This document shows, in pieces, positions 1 to 7,607 of a DNA stretch of 24,051 bases. Position 1 is the stretch's first letter. Each line of letters starts with the position of its first letter. The notes beneath the pieces are model-generated. The model worked only from the letters and a program-made list of their open reading frames with translations, was not told where the DNA came from and ran no database searches. A program made the translations under genes and the position numbers. Origin of the DNA: CAWUIO01 sp963922455 (GTDB lineage: Bacteria > Bacteroidota > Bacteroidia > Cytophagales > Microscillaceae); NCBI GenBank assembly GCA_963922455.1, contig CAWUIO010000098.1, forward strand, positions 1 to 24,051. The letters run 5' to 3'.

Positions 1-57
1 GAGACGATAAAAATCAAAATCAATCAAAGTAACATTCACAAAAACAAATCGAATACA

Positions 58-1305
58 ATGAAACTGCTAGCGGTTGTCTTTTTCTCTTGTTTCCTTTTCT
101 CTTGTCAGACCAAGGAAGCCTCATCATCCAACTCCATCCGAATCCCGGGAGAGTTTGAGCCACAGGAAGCAATATGGCTAGGCTACAGAACTCTAGAGGG
201 CTATGGATCATACGATAATGACACTGTAACCCTTGAAATGATACGAGCTATTCATCCGTATGTAAACCTGAAGTTGATCATTGAGAGTGACACGATAGTA
301 AATAATACATTAACAGAGCTATCTAGCGAAGGAATTGACACCACGAATATCGAACTTGTTTTTCAAAATCCCACTGATGTTTGGTACCGCGACCCAGGGC
401 CTGTTTTTGCCATTAAAAATAATAACGAGCTCAAGGTCATCGACTTTAAGTACACGGGCTATGCGAACGTACACCCGGATTCCATTAAAGATAAAGCGAA
501 AGCGCATGAAGCAATAGATAGAGATATAGCCAATCGATTAGGCATAGACACTATCAACTCGATTGTAGCCATGGAAGGTGGAGCCTTTGAAACCGATGGT
601 AAGGGTACAGTCATACAAGTAGAAAACATCACCCTAAACAGAAACCCACACCTCACAAAAGAAGCCATTGAAGCAGATTATAAAAAGTGCTGCGGTATTG
701 AAAACGTGATCTGGTTACCTGCCGGGGTGGCAGACGATCCACATAATTTTAATCAAATTAAAGGTATCTATTTTGGATATGGAACCGGAGGACATACCGA
801 TGAGTTTGTCCGGTTTGCGAATGATTCGACCATACTCTTAGCATGGGTAGACGAAGAAGAAAAAGATGCGCACCCCATCAATCAACTGAACTATGAAATA
901 CTAAGTAAGAACTATGAGATCTTGTCTAATGCCACCAATGCAAGTGGGCAACCTTACACAATTGTAAAAGTCCCCCATACCGATCCTCAAACGGAACCAA
1001 TGGTCGTGGATGAGAGATGGTCTGCTGAGGAATTGGATCAGTACCAGATAGCAAAAGGCGATACACTGCAAATGGCCTTTGCCAGTAGTTACCTCAACTA
1101 TCTATTGACCAATGACATTGTTATTCTTCCGCAATATGGAGACCGAAACAAATCTGCGATAGCAAAAGATCTGAAAGTGAAAAGCATCTTTGAGCGCCTT
1201 TATCCGAATAGGAAAATAGTTGGTTTAAATCCACTCTATTTGAATAACATGGGTGGAGGGATGCATTGCCGCTTTCAAACACAGCCGAAGATCAACTCAC
1301 AATAG
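58..1305 (+). CDS. Agmatine deiminase / peptidyl-arginine deiminase family lipoprotein
   Basis: Member of the guanidino-modifying superfamily (agmatine deiminase and Porphyromonas-type PAD), which hydrolyses a guanidinium group to a ureido group with release of ammonia. Visible family motifs: FEPQEAIWLGY near residue 34, WYRDPGPVF with Asp112, EGGAF with Glu173, GGHTDEF with His246 and Asp248, and the C-terminal GGGMHC with the expected nucleophile Cys404. All catalytic positions appear intact. The N-terminus is a lipoprotein signal with lipobox LFSC, so the mature protein should begin at Cys16 and sit on an envelope membrane. Classical agmatine deiminases are cytosolic, so export is unusual. 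The protein has agmatine-deiminase length and lacks the long C-terminal extension of P. gingivalis PAD. The ATG at 58 gives a complete signal. A second exported paralogue lies at 7608-8834. Whether the substrate is agmatine, peptidyl-arginine or another guanidine cannot be told. Confidence 0.87.
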   Translation: MKLLAVVFFSCFLFSCQTKEASSSNSIRIPGEFEPQEAIWLGYRTLEGYGSYDNDTVTLEMIRAIHPYVNLKLIIESDTIVNNTLTELSSEGIDTTNIELVFQNPTDVWYRDPGPVFAIKNNNELKVIDFKYTGYANVHPDSIKDKAKAHEAIDRDIANRLGIDTINSIVAMEGGAFETDGKGTVIQVENITLNRNPHLTKEAIEADYKKCCGIENVIWLPAGVADDPHNFNQIKGIYFGYGTGGHTDEFVRFANDSTILLAWVDEEEKDAHPINQLNYEILSKNYEILSNATNASGQPYTIVKVPHTDPQTEPMVVDERWSAEELDQYQIAKGDTLQMAFASSYLNYLLTNDIVILPQYGDRNKSAIAKDLKVKSIFERLYPNRKIVGLNPLYLNNMGGGMHCRFQTQPKINSQ

Positions 1306-1314
1306 ATAAAACAT

Positions 1315-1343
1315 CTTTAGGAAAGTTTCAAACTTTCCTAAAG
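1315..1343. repeat. 29-bp perfect palindrome (copy 1)
   Basis: The arm CTTTAGGAAAGTTT (1315-1328) is followed by one C and then its exact reverse complement AAACTTTCCTAAAG (1330-1343). It starts 9 bp after the stop of the deiminase gene. No T-run follows, so it is not a textbook rho-independent terminator. A one-mismatch copy lies at 9631-9659 and a decayed copy at 3554-3584. Confidence 0.85.
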
Positions 1344-1507
1344 GTTAGAAAAAGCACCTTTTCACTATCAAAAACCCACATGTTACATATCTGATAGGTT
1401 TTGGGAGATGAGTGCAACTCATCAGTTTCCATTGTATCTAATTTCAGGGCAATCAACCAAAATAAATTAAAATGAAAACAGCAAAAATAGTATGGTGTGT
1501 CAGTTCT
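1343..1507 (+). repeat. Duplicated leader plus start-of-gene segment (copy 1)
   Basis: This stretch is directly repeated at 3583-3746. From 1382 to 1506 the two copies align without gaps at a constant offset of 2239. The repeat covers the noncoding leader, the ATG at 1472 and the first twelve codons (MKTAKI-x-WCVSS). Upstream of 1382 one single-base gap is needed. Copy 1 contains a small inverted repeat, GATGAGT-GCA-ACTCATC at 1407-1423, whose right arm is not kept in copy 2. A stretch TAATTTC at about 1439-1445, kept in both copies, partly resembles the Bacteroidota -7 element TAnnTTTG; a promoter here is only a guess. Confidence 0.85.
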
Positions 1508-2173
1508 ATATACATAATTGTTGCTGTATTGACTGCTTGCCAATCCAATCAGAAACCGTCAATCGAAATCCCAGAGGGAATGGTTGGTCTAATTGGATAT
1601 GGTTCGTTAACATCGAAAGAACAAATGGCCTCTCAATTAGGGAAACCGTATAATGGTAATGTTGAAATTATACATTTGGAGGGATATCAAAGAACTTGGA
1701 CAGCTACAACGCCAAATGAACTAGAATTTCCACCCATCAAAAATTTACTAAAATGTCTTTATGAAGGTGATTCAATATTCCCAAAAAAACTATCAGTTCT
1801 CAATATCCATGAAAATGATTCAATTGCAATTAACTGTTGTTTTTTCATAATAGATGAAAAAGATTTGGAGCCAATTGATAAAACTGAAAAGGGTTATAAA
1901 AGAATTGAGGTAACCGATAGGATTAGGGAATTTAATGTGAGTAAAGGTAAGGTGTGGGCTTATAAAGCAATGGCAGATTATACAGAGATACCAAAGCCAG
2001 ATAGTCCTTATGATTATGCGCTACCAAAAATGTATCTTGAATTCTTAGAAGCAGGATTCTCTGAATTAGGAGAGAATTATAGAAAAGAATTCTACGAAAC
2101 AACCATACCAATTCCTCAATCGGTCGTTTTGAATTGTTTCATGGTTTCGGCTGATAGTATGAAAGTAAATTAG
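1472..2173 (+). CDS. Gamma-glutamylcyclotransferase-like lipoprotein
   Basis: The mature domain opens with LIGYGSLTS (residues 40-48), the glycine-rich YGSL substrate loop of the gamma-glutamylcyclotransferase (GGCT/AIG2-like) fold. Further on, IDKTEKGYKRIEV around 135-147 matches the part of the family that carries the acid/base glutamate, here Glu139. Known family members release 5-oxoproline from gamma-glutamyl amines, or remove a gamma-glutamyl protecting group (BtrG). The N-terminus is a lipoprotein signal with lipobox LTAC and Cys23. GGCT enzymes are normally cytosolic, so a lipoprotein version suggests work on an extracytoplasmic gamma-glutamyl or related amide. The first twelve residues come from the duplicated leader shared with the gene at 3711. 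The fold call is good; activity and substrate are inference. Confidence 0.72.
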   Translation: MKTAKIVWCVSSIYIIVAVLTACQSNQKPSIEIPEGMVGLIGYGSLTSKEQMASQLGKPYNGNVEIIHLEGYQRTWTATTPNELEFPPIKNLLKCLYEGDSIFPKKLSVLNIHENDSIAINCCFFIIDEKDLEPIDKTEKGYKRIEVTDRIREFNVSKGKVWAYKAMADYTEIPKPDSPYDYALPKMYLEFLEAGFSELGENYRKEFYETTIPIPQSVVLNCFMVSADSMKVN

Positions 2174-2218
2174 ATAACCTGGACATTAATTTACTGCCTG
2201 CAAATAGGATATGATTCA

Positions 2219-2237
2219 ATGTGGCTATGTGCCACAT
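2219..2237. other. Small hairpin between genes
   Basis: ATGTGGC (2219-2225) and GCCACAT (2231-2237) form a perfect 7-bp stem around a 5-nt loop, in the 108-bp gap between the GGCT-like and serine hydrolase genes. No T-run follows. It may be an attenuator or an mRNA-stability hairpin. Confidence 0.4.
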
Positions 2238-2281
2238 CAGAATAAAAATCAAAAGCTGATTTGGCTTTAGTTCTTCAAATT

Positions 2282-3538
2282 ATGAAAAAAATATTCATTC
2301 TCTCAATAGCAAGTATTTTTAGTACTAATCTCATATATGCTCAAAAAGGTTCAGAAGATTCTTCTAATTCAATACGGAAGTATCACGAGCGTTTCAACCT
2401 GATCGATCAATTTGAAGGGGGCAATCTTTCGCGATACGTCTATACTCATATAACTGAGTTTTATCCGAATATCACACTTCAAAAGTCGAATAAAACCCAA
2501 CCTCTCCCACTTGCTTTAAATACCGCTATTGATTCATTCCGGGTAATCTTTAAAGAAAAGCAGATACCGCTGGCCAACTACATTCAACAGACTCCTGTAG
2601 ATGGCATGATTGTCTTACATAAAGGAAGTATCGTCTTTGAATCATATCCCAGAATGCATGCAAACCAGAAGCATATCCTCATGTCGGTATCAAAGCCTTT
2701 CGTTTCCACCATAGTAGCTATTCTTGAGGATCGTGGATTGATAGATGTGAAGTTACCTATTGAACAATACATTCCCGAGTTGGCAAATACGGCATGGGAA
2801 GGCATTCAAATCATCAATGTCCTGGATATGGCCTCTGGCATTTGTTGGGAAAAAGGGGCGGAATCCTTCAATGACCCAAATTCATGTTTTATGCAGTTCG
2901 AAGCGTCTGTCGGTTGGTCACCTGCACTCGAAACAACGGCGTCAAGTCCATACGAGGCGGTTCAAAAGATGGATCGATATAAAGCGCAGGGCTTGTCCAA
3001 TGATTATTCCAGTATCAATACATTCGTACTTGCATGGCTGATTGAGAAGGTAACCAGGAAAAGATTTACAGATGTGGTAGAGTCGGAAATTTGGCAACCG
3101 ATGGGTGCAGAAAGTAGCGGTCTTATGCTGACCCCCAAAAGAAATATAATGGCCGTCTATGGCGGAATAAGTGCAACGTTAAGAGACTTAGCAAGGTTTG
3201 GGCTGTTGTTTACGCCCTCAGCACCAAAGCGTGTGGTCAGTGATACCTACCTGAAAAAAATTCAGAAAGGTGGCAGGCCTGAATTGTTGCAAGCATCTGT
3301 TTTAGGGCCATTCCATATTGTAGTAGATGGAGAAAAGTCAATTTTCAGTACCTACCAGTGGGACTTCACCATGGCGGACGGGGACTTTTATAAAAGTGGT
3401 TTTCATGGCCAGGGATTATACATATCGCCAAAAAAGGATGTAGTGATTGCTTATTTCGGCACTGCGAATAAAGATGGTACTGAACACAACCTGAGAACTA
3501 TTAGCAGACAACTGGCAACATCCGAAATATTCAGATAG
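2282..3538 (+). CDS. Exported serine hydrolase, beta-lactamase (class C/PBP-like) family
   Basis: Serine hydrolase of the beta-lactamase/EstB/6-aminohexanoate-dimer-hydrolase type. Numbering from the ATG at 2282, the SxxK motif is Ser135-Val-Ser-Lys138 (LMSVSKPF), followed by the usual LEDRGLIDVKLPIEQYIPEL. The second motif is Tyr242 in NDYSSIN; family members more often have YSN at this place. The third motif is His375 in FHGQGLYISPKKDVV. Residues 1-20 (MKKIFILSIASIF... ending IYAQ) form a Sec signal peptide. An in-frame TTG at 2261 would add seven residues before it, and the ATG gives the better signal, so I chose it. Members act as esterases, D-aminopeptidases or amide hydrolases. The context of other exported amide-cleaving enzymes suggests an amidase or peptidase role rather than antibiotic resistance, but this is inference. 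Confidence 0.82.
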   Translation: MKKIFILSIASIFSTNLIYAQKGSEDSSNSIRKYHERFNLIDQFEGGNLSRYVYTHITEFYPNITLQKSNKTQPLPLALNTAIDSFRVIFKEKQIPLANYIQQTPVDGMIVLHKGSIVFESYPRMHANQKHILMSVSKPFVSTIVAILEDRGLIDVKLPIEQYIPELANTAWEGIQIINVLDMASGICWEKGAESFNDPNSCFMQFEASVGWSPALETTASSPYEAVQKMDRYKAQGLSNDYSSINTFVLAWLIEKVTRKRFTDVVESEIWQPMGAESSGLMLTPKRNIMAVYGGISATLRDLARFGLLFTPSAPKRVVSDTYLKKIQKGGRPELLQASVLGPFHIVVDGEKSIFSTYQWDFTMADGDFYKSGFHGQGLYISPKKDVVIAYFGTANKDGTEHNLRTISRQLATSEIFR

Positions 3539-3553
3539 GAAGCCAATTGACAC

Positions 3554-3584
3554 CTTTTAAAAAAGGTTAAAACTTTCCAAGAGG
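3554..3584. repeat. Decayed copy of the 29-bp palindrome (copy 2)
   Basis: The right arm AAACTTTCC is kept at 3570-3578, but the left arm is degraded to a run of A. The copy starts 15 bp after the stop of the serine hydrolase gene and directly precedes the second leader copy, the same arrangement as at 1315-1343. Confidence 0.6.
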
Positions 3585-3746
3585 TTAAAAAAGCCCCTTT
3601 TCGCCCTCAAATACCCACATGTTACATATCTGATAGGATTTGGGAGATGAGTGTAACACCCCTCTATCCTTCATTCTTAATTTCACGGCAACCGATTAAA
3701 ATAAATTAAAATGAAAACAGCAAAAATATTATGGTGTGTCAGTTCA
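3583..3746 (+). repeat. Duplicated leader plus start-of-gene segment (copy 2)
   Basis: Second copy of the segment at 1343-1507. Similarity covers the leader, the ATG at 3711 and the first twelve codons, then stops abruptly after about 3745, beyond which the two genes are unrelated. The inverted repeat of copy 1 is broken here, while the A-rich bases before the ATG are identical. Confidence 0.85.
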
Positions 3747-4301
3747 ATCTTGATCAATGTGGTGATAGGTATTTATATCTACTTGCAACAAAGTGGGCCA
3801 ACGGACGTAGCTGAAAGGTTTCAATACATGAATGAAATCTGGCCTCTATATGGAGGACACTGGAAAGCAGAGTTAATATTAATATGCATGATGGCCATCG
3901 GTGCACTATTCTTTGCATTTTACTTTAAAAGTGTGAGCTGGACAATCATTGCAGTCGGAAAACTGATTGTCTTAAGCACCTATCAATATATGTTGGGCGG
4001 ATTTAGAAATACTTCTATTGAGCTTGCTAGCATGGCAAATCAAATGGCCACGGTCGCTTTCATGTTTGGCTCCTTTGTTTTTTATATTGGCCTTTTTGAT
4101 TTGTATTTAAAAAGTAACATTCTAACACCGTGGTTGCGCTATCTGGCAGTAACATTTTCAGCAATTTTTTCCATCGGGTTTTTCATGATATATCTCGAAA
4201 TTATCACCTGGGGACAGTTCTTGATCATAGCTCCCCTAGGTAATCTTTTATACCTCATCAATGCCTACTACGGCTGGAAAATAGAACCCTTAAAAAGCTA
4301 A
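3711..4301 (+). CDS. Polytopic membrane protein of unknown function
   Basis: I do not recognise this family. The 196-residue product has about six hydrophobic segments, roughly at residues 5-25, 52-72, 75-96, 105-130, 138-160 and 166-190, with few charges between them, so it is an inner-membrane protein. The N-terminus, MKTAKI-x-WCVSS, is shared with the GGCT-like lipoprotein at 1472 because of the duplicated leader. There it is part of a cleaved lipoprotein signal; here it begins the first membrane helix, with no cysteine lipobox. It is the first gene of the tightly spaced run that continues to 11770; the next gene starts 4 bp after its stop. Confidence 0.7.
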   Translation: MKTAKILWCVSSILINVVIGIYIYLQQSGPTDVAERFQYMNEIWPLYGGHWKAELILICMMAIGALFFAFYFKSVSWTIIAVGKLIVLSTYQYMLGGFRNTSIELASMANQMATVAFMFGSFVFYIGLFDLYLKSNILTPWLRYLAVTFSAIFSIGFFMIYLEIITWGQFLIIAPLGNLLYLINAYYGWKIEPLKS

Positions 4302-4305
4302 AATC

Positions 4306-4770
4306 ATGAAAATGAAATCTCTTATTTCAGCAATCATCCTTTCCTACGTATTGACCTTTACTGCAAATGCCCAAACGGAAGATTACCGATTAAAAGACAA
4401 ACCCTTTACTGTTGAATTCTATTACAAAATAAAATGGGGACACTTTGATGAATTCATGACCCTGTACATGAAAAACCATTGGCCTTCCATACAGGGCGGA
4501 ATTGAAAGTGGAGATTTTCTAAGTGCCAAAATAGAGCGTCCAAGAAACCATGTAGGCGAAGCAGATCGATGGGATGTACGCGTAACCATTGTTCATAAAA
4601 ATGCCCTAATCGCTTTAGGTCTTGATGATTTTGATATTGAGGCAGATGATAAGCGACTATATCCAGATCAGGAGAGGTGGAAAAAAGAAGAGCAGCGACG
4701 GTTTGAACTAATCGAAGAACATATGGATGTGCAGGTGTATCAGGTAGACCCTGCCAATTATTCAAAATAA
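4306..4770 (+). CDS. Small secreted protein, possibly a dimeric alpha/beta-barrel (NIPSNAP-like) fold
   Basis: The product has a Sec signal of about 22 residues ending in TANAQ, then a soluble domain of about 130 residues. The pattern FTVEFYYKIKWGHFDEFMTLYMKNHWP (a beta strand, then a helix), a middle strand near FLSAKIERP, and WDVRVTIVH with a following helix resembles the ferredoxin-like repeat of dimeric alpha/beta-barrel proteins (NIPSNAP or stress-responsive A/B barrel). That is judged by eye only. The C-terminus is rich in Glu, Arg and Lys. The ATG at 4306 is followed by a second in-frame ATG at 4312, and either gives a working signal. It lies between two exported genes and 11 bp before the next, so it is probably cotranscribed. 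No function can be assigned. Confidence 0.7.
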   Translation: MKMKSLISAIILSYVLTFTANAQTEDYRLKDKPFTVEFYYKIKWGHFDEFMTLYMKNHWPSIQGGIESGDFLSAKIERPRNHVGEADRWDVRVTIVHKNALIALGLDDFDIEADDKRLYPDQERWKKEEQRRFELIEEHMDVQVYQVDPANYSK

Positions 4771-4781
4771 ATAGACGTAAA

Positions 4782-5753
4782 ATGAGATTGACACTTACAT
4801 TATCGCTGCTTTGCATTGCAGTATTTGGTAGCGCGCAAGATGACTCAGACATCAAAGCCATTAAGGAATCCATCACCCGCTACGACAAAGGGTGGGACGC
4901 AAAAAACCTAAACCAAGTCCTTCAACACTATGACGACAACATAGTCTGGACCAACGCCTTTGGTGACAGAACCCAAGGAAAAGCAGAACTACGTACCCTA
5001 CTCGAAACGATATTCAATCTGGACTTTGTGATGTCTGGCGAAAACAACTATCAAGAACCGGACATCACTTTTCCAAAGCCTGACTTTGCCATTGCCAGAT
5101 CTGTCAATAGTCGAACCGGCCAGAAGTGGCCGGATGGAAGGCTCATGAAAGATCGGATAAACAACCACTTGCGAGTCTATCAGAAACTAGATGGAGAATG
5201 GAAAATTATCCAGCACATCATCAGTCAGGCTCACGATAAGCGAGGAAATTCACAAGCCCAAGCCAATAAGGAGCTCGCACGAAAGTTTTACCAAGACCTA
5301 TGGTTCACGAACAACACAGATAAGTATGCCGACTATGTGGCAGACGAATACGTGGTGCATGATATTGGCGATCGAAAAGGGGTGACCGAACCCGCCATAG
5401 AACAAAAAATCGTAGCAGACCGGTTTTGGGACGGAGGTTCATGGAACTCAAAAATCGATTATCAAATTGCAGAGGGCGACCTAGTCGCCACCAGATGGAC
5501 CGCAAACTATAAGGCTGAGTCTTTCATGTCCATGATCATGTTCGGGACTGGAAGTATTCCCATTATCAATGTCTTTAGAATCAAGGATGGAAAAATTGTT
5601 GAGATTTGGAACCATCGCCATGATATCGATACTAATATCCCTCTGGTTTTTATTGGCGGCAAAGGATTTCTTTTAGGTCTCTTGATTGCCCTCTTTCCCA
5701 CCATTTTGGTCTTTCGATTGAGGCGAAAGCTTAAAAAACTGAATGCTAACTGA
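4782..5753 (+). CDS. Tandem NTF2-like (SnoaL/DUF4440-type) protein with C-terminal membrane anchor
   Basis: After a Sec signal (residues 1-18, ending FGSAQ) there are two NTF2-like domains. The first, about residues 21-155, has the typical IKESITRYDKGWDAKNLNQVLQHY opening and ends GEWKIIQHIISQ, like DUF4440/SnoaL_3. The second, about 160-285, begins ELARKFYQDLW, has YVVHDIG, and ends IINVFRIKDGKIVEIWNHRH, the usual closing strand of SnoaL-like proteins. Residues about 288-312 form a hydrophobic helix followed by RLRRKLKK, so the protein appears tethered with both domains outside the cytoplasm. NTF2-like folds serve as small-molecule isomerases, cyclases, hydratases or binding proteins; no catalytic residues can be assigned here. 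Tight spacing puts it in the envelope operon. Confidence 0.78.
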   Translation: MRLTLTLSLLCIAVFGSAQDDSDIKAIKESITRYDKGWDAKNLNQVLQHYDDNIVWTNAFGDRTQGKAELRTLLETIFNLDFVMSGENNYQEPDITFPKPDFAIARSVNSRTGQKWPDGRLMKDRINNHLRVYQKLDGEWKIIQHIISQAHDKRGNSQAQANKELARKFYQDLWFTNNTDKYADYVADEYVVHDIGDRKGVTEPAIEQKIVADRFWDGGSWNSKIDYQIAEGDLVATRWTANYKAESFMSMIMFGTGSIPIINVFRIKDGKIVEIWNHRHDIDTNIPLVFIGGKGFLLGLLIALFPTILVFRLRRKLKKLNAN

Positions 5754-5818
5754 TTTCAGTACTACCAGGTAAGTGAATGCAACAGTCCAAAAACATACAA
5801 CTATAAAACATTTTAAAT

Positions 5819-7588
5819 ATGAAAGTTACGATACAAGTACTACAGCGTTCTTTGTTTTATTATATCGTATTGGTATTTACATTCGCCTGTAGCTCGCCAA
5901 AAGACCACAAGTTGGTGATTATAAATACCAACCTCATTGATGTACGAACCGGGAACGTCATCCCAGATCAAACTATTGCCATTGACGGTGATACTATATC
6001 CGCCATTTATCAAAAAGGATTTTCATTTTCCGATTCCACAGAAGTGATAGATGGCTCTGGTAAATACCTCATCCCAGGGTTATGGGACATGCATGTGCAC
6101 CACAACTGGAACTACAAGGACACCAACCCACTACTGATTGCCAACGGAATTACAGGTGTACGAGAGATGTGGGGCAATATGTATTTGCATGATAAAATAA
6201 AAAAAGGCATAGCAGCAGGTTCCATGAACGTACCGGATGTGTATACTGGCAGCGTTATCATTGACGGGAAACCACCTTATTGGCCAGGATCTTATGGTGT
6301 TGCAAGCGCCGAAGAAGCAAGGAAGGTAGCTCTGGAGCAAATCGGATCTGGGGTGGATTTTCTAAAGGTATATTCAGGTCTATCCAAAGAGGCTTTTGAT
6401 GCCATTGCGGAGGTATGTAAAGAAAGAGGAATACCGTTTGCAGGCCATGTGCCGGAGTCAATCACAATACAATATGCGGCAAAAAAAGGGATGGTGTCAG
6501 CTGAACATTTTTATGGAATGTTATTTGGTTCGACAAGTAAACAAGACAGTCTTTTAAAGCAATCAGCTACAGAATCAAAAGTGATTGACTTGCTCATTGA
6601 TACTTTTAGTCAAGAGAAGTTCGATTCGCTATGTCATATGCTGAAGGAAGAAGCGTTATGGCTAAGTCCGACCATAGTAACAAATAGAGGTTATTCGCAT
6701 CGATACGATCCAGAATTTACAAGTGATTCTAGAACAGCATATATGGCAGAATATATGATGGGTGGTTGGTATCCAGATAGCTCTTCTTTTAACAATACTG
6801 CCGTTATGAAAAGGATTGAAACGTATAAAAGAGAATTCAATTTTTTAAAATCTCGTGTAGGTGAAATGCATAGAAAAGGTGTGAAATTTTTAGCTGGAAG
6901 CGATTACCCCAACCCTTTCAGCTTTCCTGGTTTTTCGTTACATGACGAAATTGAGTTATATGTGGAGGGTGGAATGGATAATCTTAGTGCATTACAGACT
7001 GCCACGCTAAATCCTGCCATTTTTATGGGAAAAGAAGCTCATTATGGAGATATAGCTGTAGGCAAAAAAGCCAGCCTTGTATTATTGGATAAAAACCCTT
7101 TAGATACTATTGGTAATACAAGGGCCATTAACACAGTGGTGCTTCGAGGAAAGTCATTTAAAAAACCGGAGCTTAACAAAATGCTTGAAGAGTTGAAGCA
7201 GAAGTTAAAAACACCCACTTATGGCTACTGGCTCAAATCAAGCATTGAACTAAATGGTATTGATATCGCATTGGATAGCCTTGGTATTCTACTTGGTAGC
7301 CCCGAAGAAAGCTATCGCTTGGAGAAATCTGATTTGAATATGCTTGGCTATCAACTACTACAAGAAGGTCAGGTGAAGAATGCACTCAAAGTATTACAAA
7401 AGAATACCCAACTATTTCCCGATGAATATAATGTCTATGACAGCTACGGTGAAGTACTTCTGATTGATGGTCAGTTACAGAAAGCCAAAGAGAATTATAA
7501 GAAGGCGACCCAAATGAATCCCTACTACGGGAATGGCAAAGTCATGCTTGATTCCATAGACAACTTAATCTCCCAAACTGTAAATTAG
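5819..7588 (+). CDS. Amidohydrolase lipoprotein with C-terminal TPR region
   Basis: Metal-dependent amidohydrolase of the imidazolonepropionase-like group (COG1228 type). Ligand residues are visible in order: HxH at His92/His94 (MHVHH), Lys183 (DFLKVYSG), His210 (AGHVPE), His230 (SAEHFYG) and Asp362 (GSDYPNP). This is the set expected for a binuclear site with a carboxylated lysine. Relatives include Xaa-Pro and Xaa-Arg/Lys dipeptidases and carboxypeptidases. The N-terminus is a lipoprotein signal with Cys24 after FTFA. Beyond the enzyme domain, about residues 500-575 contain two TPR-like helical pairs (ALKVLQKNTQLFPDEYNVYD and the following AKENYKKATQMNP), an uncommon addition that may bind a partner. 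It starts 65 bp after the double NTF2 gene and ends 19 bp before the second deiminase gene. The fold is certain; the substrate is unknown. Confidence 0.85.
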   Translation: MKVTIQVLQRSLFYYIVLVFTFACSSPKDHKLVIINTNLIDVRTGNVIPDQTIAIDGDTISAIYQKGFSFSDSTEVIDGSGKYLIPGLWDMHVHHNWNYKDTNPLLIANGITGVREMWGNMYLHDKIKKGIAAGSMNVPDVYTGSVIIDGKPPYWPGSYGVASAEEARKVALEQIGSGVDFLKVYSGLSKEAFDAIAEVCKERGIPFAGHVPESITIQYAAKKGMVSAEHFYGMLFGSTSKQDSLLKQSATESKVIDLLIDTFSQEKFDSLCHMLKEEALWLSPTIVTNRGYSHRYDPEFTSDSRTAYMAEYMMGGWYPDSSSFNNTAVMKRIETYKREFNFLKSRVGEMHRKGVKFLAGSDYPNPFSFPGFSLHDEIELYVEGGMDNLSALQTATLNPAIFMGKEAHYGDIAVGKKASLVLLDKNPLDTIGNTRAINTVVLRGKSFKKPELNKMLEELKQKLKTPTYGYWLKSSIELNGIDIALDSLGILLGSPEESYRLEKSDLNMLGYQLLQEGQVKNALKVLQKNTQLFPDEYNVYDSYGEVLLIDGQLQKAKENYKKATQMNPYYGNGKVMLDSIDNLISQTVN

Positions 7589-7607
7589 AAAACTATAAAA
7601 ACCAGAT

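Noticed and set aside
58..1305. Calling the deiminase PPAD or AguA by name
   Set aside because: The motifs fit the superfamily only; signal type and length differ from both named enzymes.
1315..1343. The palindrome as a rho-independent terminator
   Set aside because: No T-run follows on either strand, and a copy lies inside a gene, so a simple terminator role is not supported.
4454..4876. A 140-codon minus strand open frame
   Set aside because: It is the shadow of two well-supported + strand secreted-protein genes and has no recognisable domain.
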